Positions 34,523 through 43,401 of a stretch of 64,000 nt of DNA are shown one piece after another. Each line of letters opens with the position of its first letter. The first letter of the stretch is position 1. The DNA is from Deferribacteraceae bacterium V6Fe1. Lineage in GTDB: Bacteria > Chrysiogenota > Deferribacteres > Deferribacterales > Deferrivibrionaceae. A program made the position numbers and the translations under genes. Where the stretch lies: assembly GCA_022813675.1 (NCBI GenBank), contig CP063375.1, forward strand, positions 2,142,501-2,206,500. Reading direction: 5' to 3'. Under the pieces are notes generated by a model, which made no database searches, was not told where the DNA came from, and was given only the letters and a program-made list of their open reading frames with translations.

Positions 34523-35689
34523 ATGAAGATACTTTATATTGAAGATGAAAAGAACAATATTTTTCTGGTAAAAAAAATATTAGAAAAATATAATGTTGAA
34601 TTTATATCATGTGCCACAGGTGAAGAAGGGTTAACCTTATATAACACACATCACCCGGAAATAATCCTGATTGACATAAACCTACCAGGACTTGGTGGCC
34701 ATGAAATAGCAAGAATTATCAGAAAAAATGATAGCAACACAAAACTTGTAGCTGTTTCAGCCTCTCATAGTCAAGACGATAGGATTATTGCCCAAGCAAT
34801 AGGTTTTAATCTCTATATTGAAAAACCTATTGACCCAAATTTCTTTTATAAACAAATCACAGAAGCTGAATATGAAAAGCCGTTACAGGTTGAAACAAAA
34901 ATAGTACTTGAAAAATATGCCGACAAGCTTATCGAATCTTTAAGACAGAAAGTTGATGAACTTACTGAGATGAACAGGCTCTTACTCGACTTTGATAAAG
35001 TAAAATCAAACTTTATCGCCATAGCCTCTCATGAGCTTAGAACTCCGCTTGTCCCTCTTATGGGCTATCTTGAACTTCTGATGGAAAAAGAAAAAGATAA
35101 CCTGCCAAAACACATCGTCGAATATTTGGAACATATTAATAATTCCGCCGACAAACTAAACAAAACGGTAAACAAGATTTTAGATATGGCAAGACTTGAA
35201 AAAGGTGTCCTAAATATAGATATCAAACCCACAACTATTATTGAAATTATTGATAAATCCGTCTCATACTGTCAACCATACGCAGAAAAAAGAGGGATAA
35301 CTTTCAATATTAATATCAATAATAAATCACTAAACTGTGACTTTGACAAAACCACCTATATAGTCACACAGGTATTACTGAATGCCATCAAATTTTCCTT
35401 TGACAACTCAAAGATAGATATATATTTTGACTCTGATAAGAATACATTTGTAATAAAAGATTATGGTGTCGGCATCGACGAAAAAGAACTTAAAGAGATA
35501 TTTAAGCCCTTCTTTGCAGGAAGCGATGTCAAGCATCATCATTCCAGTGATTATGAATTTATGGGTAAAGGGATTGGCTTAGGTCTTGCAATAGCAAAGG
35601 GATTTGTTACTATACAAAAGGGAAAAATTTGGGTAGAAAGTAGTGGTAAAGACAAAGGTAGCACTTTTTATATACAATTACCGGGGTAA
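34523..35689 (+). CDS. Soluble REC-first histidine kinase
   Basis: A cytoplasmic protein with receiver domain first (Asp51 in LIDINLPGLGG, Lys in EKPIDP), a helical linker (about 125-160), HisKA with phospho-His170 in ASHELRTPLVPLMGYLEL, and HATPase ending in GIGLGLA. No membrane segments. The reverse order of REC and kinase suggests it is itself switched by phosphotransfer from another kinase. It lies 4 bases before a second REC-first kinase, and the pair begins a sensory block that continues through PilZ, STAS, CheR and GGDEF proteins. Confidence 0.9.
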   Translation: MKILYIEDEKNNIFLVKKILEKYNVEFISCATGEEGLTLYNTHHPEIILIDINLPGLGGHEIARIIRKNDSNTKLVAVSASHSQDDRIIAQAIGFNLYIEKPIDPNFFYKQITEAEYEKPLQVETKIVLEKYADKLIESLRQKVDELTEMNRLLLDFDKVKSNFIAIASHELRTPLVPLMGYLELLMEKEKDNLPKHIVEYLEHINNSADKLNKTVNKILDMARLEKGVLNIDIKPTTIIEIIDKSVSYCQPYAEKRGITFNININNKSLNCDFDKTTYIVTQVLLNAIKFSFDNSKIDIYFDSDKNTFVIKDYGVGIDEKELKEIFKPFFAGSDVKHHHSSDYEFMGKGIGLGLAIAKGFVTIQKGKIWVESSGKDKGSTFYIQLPG

Positions 35690-35692
35690 ATA

Positions 35693-37207
35693 ATGTATAA
35701 GGTTTTATACGTAGAAGATAATTTTGAAAACTACAAATTGGTTGATTTTATTTTGTCAAAGAAGGGGTTTCAGGTTTATAATGCTATTGACGGGATAGAC
35801 GCAATTGATAAGGCAAAGCAGCTCTTGCCGGATATAATCATAATGGACATTAACCTCCCTAATCTTATGGGGTATGAAGCCGTTACAATGATTAAATCTG
35901 ATGAATCTCTAAAGCATATCCCTATCGTAGCACTTACGGCCGCTTACAGCGATGAGTATAAAGAGCTGTCAATGTCTGCCGGGTGTTGCGAGTATTTTAC
36001 AAAACCGATAGACCCTATATCATTTGCGGATAATCTGAAAGATATAATAGAAAACACTACTCTTGTTTTAAATGATGATAAAAGCATAAACCAGATTTCT
36101 AGAGAAATTTCTAAATCACTGGAAGAAAAGGCAAGAAAAATATTAAAGCTAAACAAAGAGTTGGCAAAGTATGAAAGTAAAATAGAAAAAATCCTTTCCA
36201 ACATATCCGAAATTATTTTCCTTCTCGATAACAATTTTAAAATTAAATTTTATAACAATTCTGCTCTCAACAACAAAAATTTTGTTGCACAATACGATGA
36301 AAGTAAAACTTTCTTTGATATTTTCGACATCGGGACGGAAGACTTGTCCAAAATAAAAGAAACATTGGAACACAAAAAAAGCATTGCTAACCTGCAAGTT
36401 ATTTTAAAAAATTATAACCAGTTTGACCTGTTTTTATGTAACCTGACACATATGGAAGATGAAATAATAGCCACATTAAGACCTATTTCAAGTGAGAATG
36501 AAATAAAAGATAAAATCGTGCATCTTGAGAAATTGGCATCAATCGGCCAAGTCACCGCCGGTGTAATACATGAAATAAATAACCCGCTGACAGCACTTAA
36601 AACTTATTTTCAGATATTAAAATTAAAATATCTAAACAATATTGATGGTGAAGATTTAATAGGTATTACATCAAAAATTGAACATGGATTTGACAAGATT
36701 GAAAACCTAAGTAAAACACTCCTTAGCTTTGCAAGACCATCTACAGAGAAAAAATATCCTCTGAACATAAATGGCATCATAAAAGATGTTATAGAATTTG
36801 GTGAGTATGAATTAAAAAGAGGGCAGATAAATATAGTTTTGGATTTAGATGAAAATATTTCCTATACCATGGGGATCAAATCTCAACTTGAACAAGCCAT
36901 ATTAAACATCCTGATAAATGCACATCAAGCATTAAAAAATACTAACGACCCTGAAATAAAAGTTAAGACTTATGAAGAAGATAATAAAATTTATCTTTCT
37001 ATATCAAATAATGGGCCAAAAATCCCGGATGGTTTGAAAGAAAAGATTTTTGAACCTTTTTTTAGTACTAAAGGTGATGGTGAAGGTACTGGCCTGGGTC
37101 TTGCTATTGTAAGGCAAATTATGAATAAACATGGTGCAGGGGTAGAAGTTTTTTCCGATGATAACTGCACTGAGTTTTTGATGAAATTTGATAAGGTACA
37201 AAAATAG
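35693..37207 (+). CDS. Soluble REC-PAS-like histidine kinase
   Basis: A 504-residue cytoplasmic kinase: receiver (Asp52 in IMDINLPNLMG, Lys in TKPIDP), coiled linker (135-165), a PAS-like segment (about 165-265, IIFLLDNNFKIKFYNNSAL), an NtrB-type phosphorylation site (His293 in AGVIHEINNPLTALKT) and HATPase (GEGTGLGLAIV). It has no membrane segment. Its receiver is a close paralogue of the one in the preceding kinase, pointing to tandem duplication followed by divergence of the kinase half. Confidence 0.9.
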   Translation: MYKVLYVEDNFENYKLVDFILSKKGFQVYNAIDGIDAIDKAKQLLPDIIIMDINLPNLMGYEAVTMIKSDESLKHIPIVALTAAYSDEYKELSMSAGCCEYFTKPIDPISFADNLKDIIENTTLVLNDDKSINQISREISKSLEEKARKILKLNKELAKYESKIEKILSNISEIIFLLDNNFKIKFYNNSALNNKNFVAQYDESKTFFDIFDIGTEDLSKIKETLEHKKSIANLQVILKNYNQFDLFLCNLTHMEDEIIATLRPISSENEIKDKIVHLEKLASIGQVTAGVIHEINNPLTALKTYFQILKLKYLNNIDGEDLIGITSKIEHGFDKIENLSKTLLSFARPSTEKKYPLNINGIIKDVIEFGEYELKRGQINIVLDLDENISYTMGIKSQLEQAILNILINAHQALKNTNDPEIKVKTYEEDNKIYLSISNNGPKIPDGLKEKIFEPFFSTKGDGEGTGLGLAIVRQIMNKHGAGVEVFSDDNCTEFLMKFDKVQK

Positions 37208-37209
37208 AG

Positions 37210-37881
37210 ATGGAAAAGATAAAAGATATTTCTACTTATTTGACAATAAACACAAAAATACTTGTCAATGTATTATCCGGAAATTACAGAGGAATATACG
37301 ATTCAAGGATTGAGGATATTCACAACGACAAGATGAAAATAACTATCCCCTCTCAAAAAGGGATACCATTCCCATTAAGCCCAGGGTCTAAATTAGAAGT
37401 TAGCTTTATTACCCCAATGGGAAGATTCTCATTTAACAGCGAAGTTATCGGGAGAATAAGGGAAAATATTCCTCTTTTGGAAATAGTATACCCTGAATTT
37501 TTAAGACGTCAGGAATTGAGAAGATTTTTTAGAGTGGAAGCAAGGTTAAAAATAAAATTTAGGACTATTGATTATATTGAAAAAGATGGTGCCCCTGAAA
37601 TGATAAAAAAAGAGTACGACGGTATCATAAAAGATATTTCAGGAGGCGGCATAAGACTTACCAGCGACATCAAACTTGAGCAAGGTCAGGCAATTGAACT
37701 TGATATGTCAGAAGCATTAGGCACTAAGTTTGATATAATTGCAAGAGTTGTCCACATATACAATAATGATGACAAATCGGAAGTGGGGGTTGAGTTTATC
37801 ACAATCAAGGAAACAGACAGAGATAAAATTATCAAGTATGTTTTTCAAAGGCAGATTGAGTTAAAAAGAATGTCAAAATAA
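37210..37881 (+). CDS. YcgR-like PilZ protein
   Basis: A 223-residue c-di-GMP effector with an N-terminal YcgR-N/PilZN-type beta domain and a C-terminal PilZ domain. The binding motif RRFFR (RxxxR, about residue 102) is followed by DISGGG (DxSxxG). YcgR homologues brake the flagellar motor when c-di-GMP is bound; here it sits among kinases, STAS, CheR and a diguanylate cyclase, which fits motility or surface-switch control. Two bases separate it from the upstream kinase. Confidence 0.87.
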   Translation: MEKIKDISTYLTINTKILVNVLSGNYRGIYDSRIEDIHNDKMKITIPSQKGIPFPLSPGSKLEVSFITPMGRFSFNSEVIGRIRENIPLLEIVYPEFLRRQELRRFFRVEARLKIKFRTIDYIEKDGAPEMIKKEYDGIIKDISGGGIRLTSDIKLEQGQAIELDMSEALGTKFDIIARVVHIYNNDDKSEVGVEFITIKETDRDKIIKYVFQRQIELKRMSK

Positions 37882-37892
37882 AGAGGTGCTTT

Positions 37893-38228
37893 ATGTCAAT
37901 TTACAAAGAAAGGGATGGAAAAATAGAGCTAATTTTTCCTATTAACGATTTGGACACACTTACAGGAGAAGAGATAGCACGATATTTGACAGAAATAGTC
38001 AATGAAATTGACGGCGTAATTATAAATTTTTCAAGAGTAAACTACCTAAACAGCAGTGGACTCAGGGAACTTATACAAATATTAAAATATCTTAAAGATC
38101 ACAATATAAAGCTTGCACTCACCAGGCTGAGTGACAACATCGCAAAAATATTTAATAATACGAATCTTCATAAACTTTTTGAAATATTTGACACCGATGA
38201 CGAAGCTAAAAGAAGTCTTCTCCAGTAA
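37893..38228 (+). CDS. STAS-domain anti-sigma-factor antagonist-like protein
   Basis: A 111-residue single STAS domain. The conserved phosphorylatable Ser sits in NFSRVNYLNSSGLREL. Such proteins bind partner-switch kinases or act as scaffolds; no cognate RsbW-type kinase is adjacent, so it may serve the soluble histidine kinases or the chemotaxis-like proteins next to it. Its end overlaps the CheR gene by 32 bases. Confidence 0.87.
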   Translation: MSIYKERDGKIELIFPINDLDTLTGEEIARYLTEIVNEIDGVIINFSRVNYLNSSGLRELIQILKYLKDHNIKLALTRLSDNIAKIFNNTNLHKLFEIFDTDDEAKRSLLQ

Positions 38229-39459
38229 CACTTTAATTGAAGCAGTATTAAAATATATCGAAAACCAATACGGGCTTAAAATAAATGAACTGAATACTGA
38301 CAAAGTTTTCGATTTAATTTACAAAAACCACATATCTGACTTAGGGTTTGACGAAGAGGTCTTAGAGGTTGTAGACAGGCAAATAAGCGATTTTTTATTT
38401 AACAATGAGTCTTACTTCTTCAGATACCCTGCTCAATTGGAATTAATTTTAAACCACTGTAAAAACAATCTTGCTCCGACAATAGTTTCTTTCGGTTCTT
38501 CAAACGGTCAGGAGGCATATTCAATTTCAATGTACTTAAAAGAAAGCGGTTTAAACCCAACAATAGTTGGCGTCGACATTGATGAACAAGCGGTCGAAAA
38601 TGCCAAAACCGGAATCTATTCCCCTTACTCTTTGCAAAAACTTCCTGAAAAATTTGCCAAATATTTCAGCACCTTAGATAACAAAAAATTTATACTTGCC
38701 GATAAAATTAAAAATAATGTTCACTTTTACAAATTAAATATTCTGAAAGATGATATTGGCAAAATACTCCCGGACCAAAAAGCAGATATTGTTCTTATGA
38801 ATAATATCCTTATTTATATGAATAAAAAAACAATAGACTACATAATAGAAAAAATTGCCAACATACTAAAGCCGGGTGGAATTCTTCTGACGACCGAAGA
38901 AGAATATTCCATTAAAACATTTCAAAACTTTTTAAAAAGCGATAAAACAAACAATTGTAAATTTTACACCAAACCAAACTTGGAAGAGATAGCGCCGATG
39001 GAGTACCGTGAGCTGTTTGAAATTAAGATTGATAAAGAGAATACGGAATTTGATTATGAATCATTAAAAATAAAACAAGAAGAAACAACCATAGAAGATG
39101 CTAAACAATACTTTAACAAAGATAACTTTTTGAATGCCATAGCTATCAGCTACAACATATTGAAAAATGATCCATTAAATGATGAAGCACTTATTATTAT
39201 TTCAGAAAGCTTTTACAAATTGGGATTCAACACCGAAGCTAAAAAGTGGCTTAAGACTTACCTCATCATCAACTCGAATAAAGAGGAAAAAATTGAGCAA
39301 TATCTTAACCTTTGTTTGAAAACCAAAGATTTTTTTGAATATATAAGAATATTAAAGAAAAAAATAGCCCTCCTAAATAAAAAAGATGATATAATTAGAC
39401 TAAGAGAAATTTTAAATAAAGTAGGGCTAAATGCTGAAGAATTGTATTATAATATGTAA
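38197..39459 (+). CDS. CheR-type methyltransferase with TPR tail
   Basis: A 420-residue protein: CheR N-terminal helical part, then a SAM-dependent methyltransferase core with SYFFRY, SFGSSNGQEAYSISMYL (a variant of the usual SAGCSTGEEPYS), VDIDEQAVENAKTGIY and LMNNILIYM, followed by TPR repeats (about 320-420). CheR-TPR fusions methylate alternative receptors, as in Wsp-type pathways. No CheA, CheW or receptor lies in the window. The ATG at 38197 lies within the STAS gene; an in-frame start at 38131 would overlap more. Altered SAM motif: activity likely but unproven. Confidence 0.83.
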   Translation: MTKLKEVFSSNTLIEAVLKYIENQYGLKINELNTDKVFDLIYKNHISDLGFDEEVLEVVDRQISDFLFNNESYFFRYPAQLELILNHCKNNLAPTIVSFGSSNGQEAYSISMYLKESGLNPTIVGVDIDEQAVENAKTGIYSPYSLQKLPEKFAKYFSTLDNKKFILADKIKNNVHFYKLNILKDDIGKILPDQKADIVLMNNILIYMNKKTIDYIIEKIANILKPGGILLTTEEEYSIKTFQNFLKSDKTNNCKFYTKPNLEEIAPMEYRELFEIKIDKENTEFDYESLKIKQEETTIEDAKQYFNKDNFLNAIAISYNILKNDPLNDEALIIISESFYKLGFNTEAKKWLKTYLIINSNKEEKIEQYLNLCLKTKDFFEYIRILKKKIALLNKKDDIIRLREILNKVGLNAEELYYNM

Positions 39460-40753
39460 AAAGAGTGAAAATAAACTATTCAAGACATTGTGCCCTGACA
39501 GTGTGATAAAAAATTCCCTTTTAACTGCTTTCAGATATGTGTTTATTAATCCAGGTATAATTGTTGTGGTTTCGGAAAGTTTTGTTCAGGCCAATAGCTT
39601 GGTTCTCCCTCCTCTCATAAGACTCAGTAAGCTAAACAATATTCCGCCATTAATTATGGTTTCTCAAAAAAATTATACCTTTTCTGACTTTATAGTTACA
39701 AATGTTACTAACCTAAAAGAAACTATTCTGCACATGGAAGCTTACTTAAAAAATTATGACCCGAAAAACAGCTCAAATATATTTAATGACTTCCTATTGC
39801 TAAACTCTTTTGAAATGTTAAATCAAATTTTAAGAGAAAAACAGACAGACAAAAGTAATATTTATAAAAAATGTACCGAACTGATGGAAGTCACATTACT
39901 ACCGGCTGGTCTTGCAATTGGCGAAACAATAAATAATGAAACAACACTGTTTATTTCACAAAATTCTTTCGTAGATATTCAAACTTTCAAAAATATATTA
40001 AGCTCCAATAAAATACCTACAGAAAACCTGACAATACAAAATAATGAAAAATCAAAGGCACATGAGTATACAAAAGCATATTTGAAAAACAAGCAAATAT
40101 ATTTTATCAAAAACAATGATTTTTTTTTAATAACAATTTTCAGCAAAGAGCAGATAAAAGACGAAACATATATGACAAACCTTTTGAACAAACTTTTCGA
40201 AAAAATAGAGGAAGTGATATACATAAGCAGTACAACCATCAGAGAACACAGCATATCAATTACCGACTATCTGACAGGAATATACAACAGACGATTTTTT
40301 GATGAAATTTTAAATAAAGAGCTAATACTTTCAAAAAGAAAAAAGATGCCTCTCTCTTTACTGTTATTTGATATAGATTTTTTTAAACGTATTAATGATA
40401 CATATGGTCATACGGTTGGTGACGGAGTTTTGACCTCCCTTTGTAAATTGGTAGCAAAACTGTTAAGAAAATCGGATATTTTTGCTCGAATCGGCGGAGA
40501 GGAATTTGCTATTTTGCTCCCTGATACCGATGAAAAAGGGGGTTATTACTTAGCTGAAAAAATCAGGACTACCGTAGAAAACGAAACATTTATAATTGAC
40601 GAATACAGGATAAATTTTACTATTTCCATTGGACTTTTAACGGGAATTAATGTAGATAAACTTGATTACAATACAATATATAAACTAACAGATGATGCAC
40701 TTTATGAAGCTAAAAAAAGAGGAAGAAATAGAACAATTAACAAAGTTTTCTGA
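39431..40753 (+). CDS. GGDEF diguanylate cyclase with degenerate sensory N-terminus
   Basis: A 440-residue cytoplasmic protein. The C-terminal 165 residues are a GGDEF domain with GGEEF active site and RKSD I-site, so it should make c-di-GMP with feedback control. The N-terminal 270 residues include a receiver-like alpha/beta stretch lacking an obvious phospho-Asp (PGIIVVVSESF...LPPLIRLSK) and a GAF-like segment. It overlaps the CheR gene by 29 bases and the rlmN frame by about 50, so it is embedded in the operon. It probably feeds the YcgR-like protein encoded nearby. Confidence 0.87.
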   Translation: MLKNCIIICKKSENKLFKTLCPDSVIKNSLLTAFRYVFINPGIIVVVSESFVQANSLVLPPLIRLSKLNNIPPLIMVSQKNYTFSDFIVTNVTNLKETILHMEAYLKNYDPKNSSNIFNDFLLLNSFEMLNQILREKQTDKSNIYKKCTELMEVTLLPAGLAIGETINNETTLFISQNSFVDIQTFKNILSSNKIPTENLTIQNNEKSKAHEYTKAYLKNKQIYFIKNNDFFLITIFSKEQIKDETYMTNLLNKLFEKIEEVIYISSTTIREHSISITDYLTGIYNRRFFDEILNKELILSKRKKMPLSLLLFDIDFFKRINDTYGHTVGDGVLTSLCKLVAKLLRKSDIFARIGGEEFAILLPDTDEKGGYYLAEKIRTTVENETFIIDEYRINFTISIGLLTGINVDKLDYNTIYKLTDDALYEAKKRGRNRTINKVF

Positions 40754-41810
40754 CACAACCCTTGATAACCTATCCAAACAAGAGCTTATAGATTTTTTTA
40801 TATCAATTGGTGAGAAAAAATTTAGGGCTGAGCAAGTATATAAGTGGTTATACTCCAAATATTCGGATGATTTTGAAAGTATGACTGATCTGTCTAAAAC
40901 ACTTCGAGAAAAACTCACACAACACACAAAGCTTACAAAGCTTGAAATTGCTGAAATTACCCGCTCAAAAATTGACGGAAGTATGAAAATTCTAATAAAA
41001 TTGTATGATAATAACTTTATTGAATCAGTCATTTTAAAAGATTCCGAGAGACTTACAGGTTGTATTTCATCTCAAATAGGCTGCCGTATGGGATGTAAAT
41101 TTTGCAATACCGCTAAAATCGGGCTAATCAGAAATCTCTCTTCAGGAGAAATAGTAAGGCAAATACAGCTTATAAATAAAATCTCTTTGGATGAATTTGG
41201 TAAAAAGGTATCAAACCTTGTCTTTATGGGGATGGGAGAGCCACTTGACAATATGGATAATCTTATAAAAGCACTTGATATAATCCTTGATGAAAACGGT
41301 CTGGGGTACTCCCATAGAAAAATCACCGTATCAACTTCAGGAGTAAGTAGCAAAATTATTAATCTATTTGAATTAAAAAATGCACCGAATATTGCTATTT
41401 CGCTTAATGCCACAACAGATGAGACAAGAAATAGGATTATGCCTGTAAATAACAAATACCCAATAAAAACTCTCTTAAGCGATATAAAAAAACTGCCACT
41501 TCAAAAACGAAAAAGAATCACTTTTGAATATGTCATGCTTAAAGGGATTAATGACAGTATTGATGATGCCAAAAGGCTAATCAAATTATTAAAAGGCATC
41601 CCTTCGAAAGTTAACCTAATTTCATATAATATGACCAAAGATTCTGAGTTTAAAAAGATATCATTTGAACACATTTTAAAATTTCAAAAAGTTTTGACAG
41701 ATGCAGGTATTTGTGCTCTCATAAGAAAAAGTCTCGGAGAGGATATCGATGGAGCCTGCGGGCAACTTTATGCAAAATATTTAAAACAAGGAGGCTGTAA
41801 TGTCAATTAA
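40704..41810 (+). CDS. rlmN: 23S rRNA/tRNA C2-adenine methyltransferase RlmN
   Basis: Radical-SAM enzyme methylating A2503 of 23S rRNA and A37 of some tRNAs. The Fe-S motif CRMGCKFC, GLIRNLSSGEIVRQ, VFMGMGEPLDN and the C-terminal catalytic CGQL are intact. Its N-terminal accessory domain (FRAEQVYKWLY) is normal. The start is unclear: ATG codons at 40692 and 40704 both lie inside the GGDEF gene and lack a good ribosome site; I list the second. It marks the switch from signalling to housekeeping genes in the same transcription unit. Confidence 0.92.
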   Translation: MKLKKEEEIEQLTKFSDTTLDNLSKQELIDFFISIGEKKFRAEQVYKWLYSKYSDDFESMTDLSKTLREKLTQHTKLTKLEIAEITRSKIDGSMKILIKLYDNNFIESVILKDSERLTGCISSQIGCRMGCKFCNTAKIGLIRNLSSGEIVRQIQLINKISLDEFGKKVSNLVFMGMGEPLDNMDNLIKALDIILDENGLGYSHRKITVSTSGVSSKIINLFELKNAPNIAISLNATTDETRNRIMPVNNKYPIKTLLSDIKKLPLQKRKRITFEYVMLKGINDSIDDAKRLIKLLKGIPSKVNLISYNMTKDSEFKKISFEHILKFQKVLTDAGICALIRKSLGEDIDGACGQLYAKYLKQGGCNVN

Positions 41811-42270
41811 ACTTCAGAAGGAAGACAAAGCTCCAAATTTCGAACTTGAAGCAAATGATGGTAATGTTTATTCACTAAACAGTTTTTCAGATAAAATATT
41901 AATCCTTTACTTCTACCCTAAAGACAATACTTCAGGTTGTACCACTGAGGCAATTGAGTTTACTGCAAAAAAGGAAGAATTTGAAAATTTAAATGCCAAA
42001 GTTGTGGGGGTAAGTCCTGACTCGGTAAAATCTCACTGCAATTTCATTGGCAAACACAACCTCGGTATCCTCCTTTTGAGTGACCCTGACAAAAAGGTTG
42101 CAGAGGCATATGGTGCGTTCGGTGAAAAAAAGATGTATGGTAAAGTTACAAAGGGAATTATAAGATCTACTTTTGTAATAAAAAATGGCACTGTTATAAA
42201 AGCATACTATAACGTAAAAGCTAAAGGGCATGCGGAAAAAGTTTTAAACGATTTAAAAGGGCTTGAATAG
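41800..42270 (+). CDS. bcp: Thioredoxin-dependent peroxiredoxin (Bcp/PrxQ)
   Basis: Reduces hydrogen and organic peroxides, 156 residues. The peroxidatic Cys is in YPKDNTSGCTTEA; I see no second Cys of the PrxQ resolving type in the usual place, so it may be a 1-Cys variant. GIIRSTFVI and the C-terminal GHAEKVL are typical. It overlaps rlmN by 11 bases, with GGAGG in the rlmN end. Useful to an anaerobe exposed to oxygen. Confidence 0.92.
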   Translation: MSIKLQKEDKAPNFELEANDGNVYSLNSFSDKILILYFYPKDNTSGCTTEAIEFTAKKEEFENLNAKVVGVSPDSVKSHCNFIGKHNLGILLLSDPDKKVAEAYGAFGEKKMYGKVTKGIIRSTFVIKNGTVIKAYYNVKAKGHAEKVLNDLKGLE

Positions 42271-42273
42271 ACT

Positions 42274-42498
42274 ATGAAAGATAACAATAAGTTTGAAGTA
42301 AAATTAAAAAGATTAGAAGAAATAGCGGAAAAACTTGAACGCCAGGACATAGGGATTGAAGAATCTTTAAGCCTATTTCAAGAAGGGATGAAGCTGGGGA
42401 AAGAATGCAAAAAGATACTGGAAGAAATCGAGCTGAAAGTCCAAAAAGTTGTTAATGAAATTGATGATGAAATACAAACGGAGCCTTTTGATGAGTGA
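42274..42498 (+). CDS. xseB: Exodeoxyribonuclease VII small subunit
   Basis: A 74-residue helical protein with the family signature FEVKLKRLEEIAEKLE, then IEESLSLFQEGMKL and a C-terminal ILEEIELKVQKV. It binds XseA to form exonuclease VII; xseA is not in the window. The last bases overlap ispA (ATGAGTGA), an order (xseB-ispA-dxs) shared by many bacteria. Confidence 0.92.
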   Translation: MKDNNKFEVKLKRLEEIAEKLERQDIGIEESLSLFQEGMKLGKECKKILEEIELKVQKVVNEIDDEIQTEPFDE

Positions 42499-43390
42499 AT
42501 TTAATCTGAAAAACTATCTGCTATTTTGGTCTAAGAAAGTTGACGAATGGCTGAATAATTATATGAAGCCAAACAGTGCTTTTTCACTCGGTTTGACAGA
42601 AGCAATGAGATATTCTGTTTTTGCAGGGGGGAAAAGGCTCAGACCTGCTCTAATCTATTCTGCTTACGGAATATTCGAAAGCTATTTTGATAAAGTTACA
42701 CCTTTTGCTGCCGCAGTTGAAATGTTGCACACATACTCCCTTATTCATGATGATTTACCTGCCATGGATGATGACGATTTAAGGAGAGGAAAGCCTACCA
42801 ATCATAAGGTTTTTGGGGAAGCTACGGCTATATTGGCCGGCGATGCACTTTTGACCAAAGCTTTTGAAATAATGACAGACAAAAATATAAATGAAGACAT
42901 CCCCTTTGAAATGATGATAGAAGCGGCACACAAATTGGCAGTTGCAACCGGAGATAAAGGGATGGTCGCAGGGCAGTTTGCAGATATTAAGGCTGAAAAT
43001 AGCAAGGTTGACTTAGAAAATGTAATATTTATTCATCAACATAAAACCGCAGCTCTTATAGGTTACTGTACGGAGCTTGGGGCAATACTTGGCTTTGGGG
43101 ACGAAAAAGATAAAGAAATATTGAAAAATTTCGGACAAAAAATTGGTCTTGCTTTTCAAATATACGACGATGTACTTGATGTGACATCAACCACCGAACA
43201 GCTCGGTAAAAATGCAAAAAGTGACATTGAAAATAATAAAGCAACTTACACAACATTTTATGGGGTGGATAAATCCGTCAAGATAGCTAACGAACTAATT
43301 GATGAGGCAATAAATTCTGTCGAATGTTTTAAGGCTGCCTCCAAACCACTTGTGGAAATTGCAAAATATATCACTACAAGAAATAATTAA
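42491..43390 (+). CDS. ispA: Geranyl/farnesyl diphosphate synthase
   Basis: Prenyl diphosphate synthase making C15 (or C10-C20) chains for quinones and undecaprenol. First Asp-rich motif in LIHDDLPAMDDDDLRRG, second in YDDVLDV, with the FAGGKRLRP substrate motif. The preferred ATG at 42491 overlaps the xseB stop; an in-frame ATG at 42449 lies within xseB. It is 299 residues, usual length. Followed after 11 bases by dxs. Confidence 0.93.
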   Translation: MSEFNLKNYLLFWSKKVDEWLNNYMKPNSAFSLGLTEAMRYSVFAGGKRLRPALIYSAYGIFESYFDKVTPFAAAVEMLHTYSLIHDDLPAMDDDDLRRGKPTNHKVFGEATAILAGDALLTKAFEIMTDKNINEDIPFEMMIEAAHKLAVATGDKGMVAGQFADIKAENSKVDLENVIFIHQHKTAALIGYCTELGAILGFGDEKDKEILKNFGQKIGLAFQIYDDVLDVTSTTEQLGKNAKSDIENNKATYTTFYGVDKSVKIANELIDEAINSVECFKAASKPLVEIAKYITTRNN

Positions 43391-43401
43391 CGAGGGGATG
43401 G

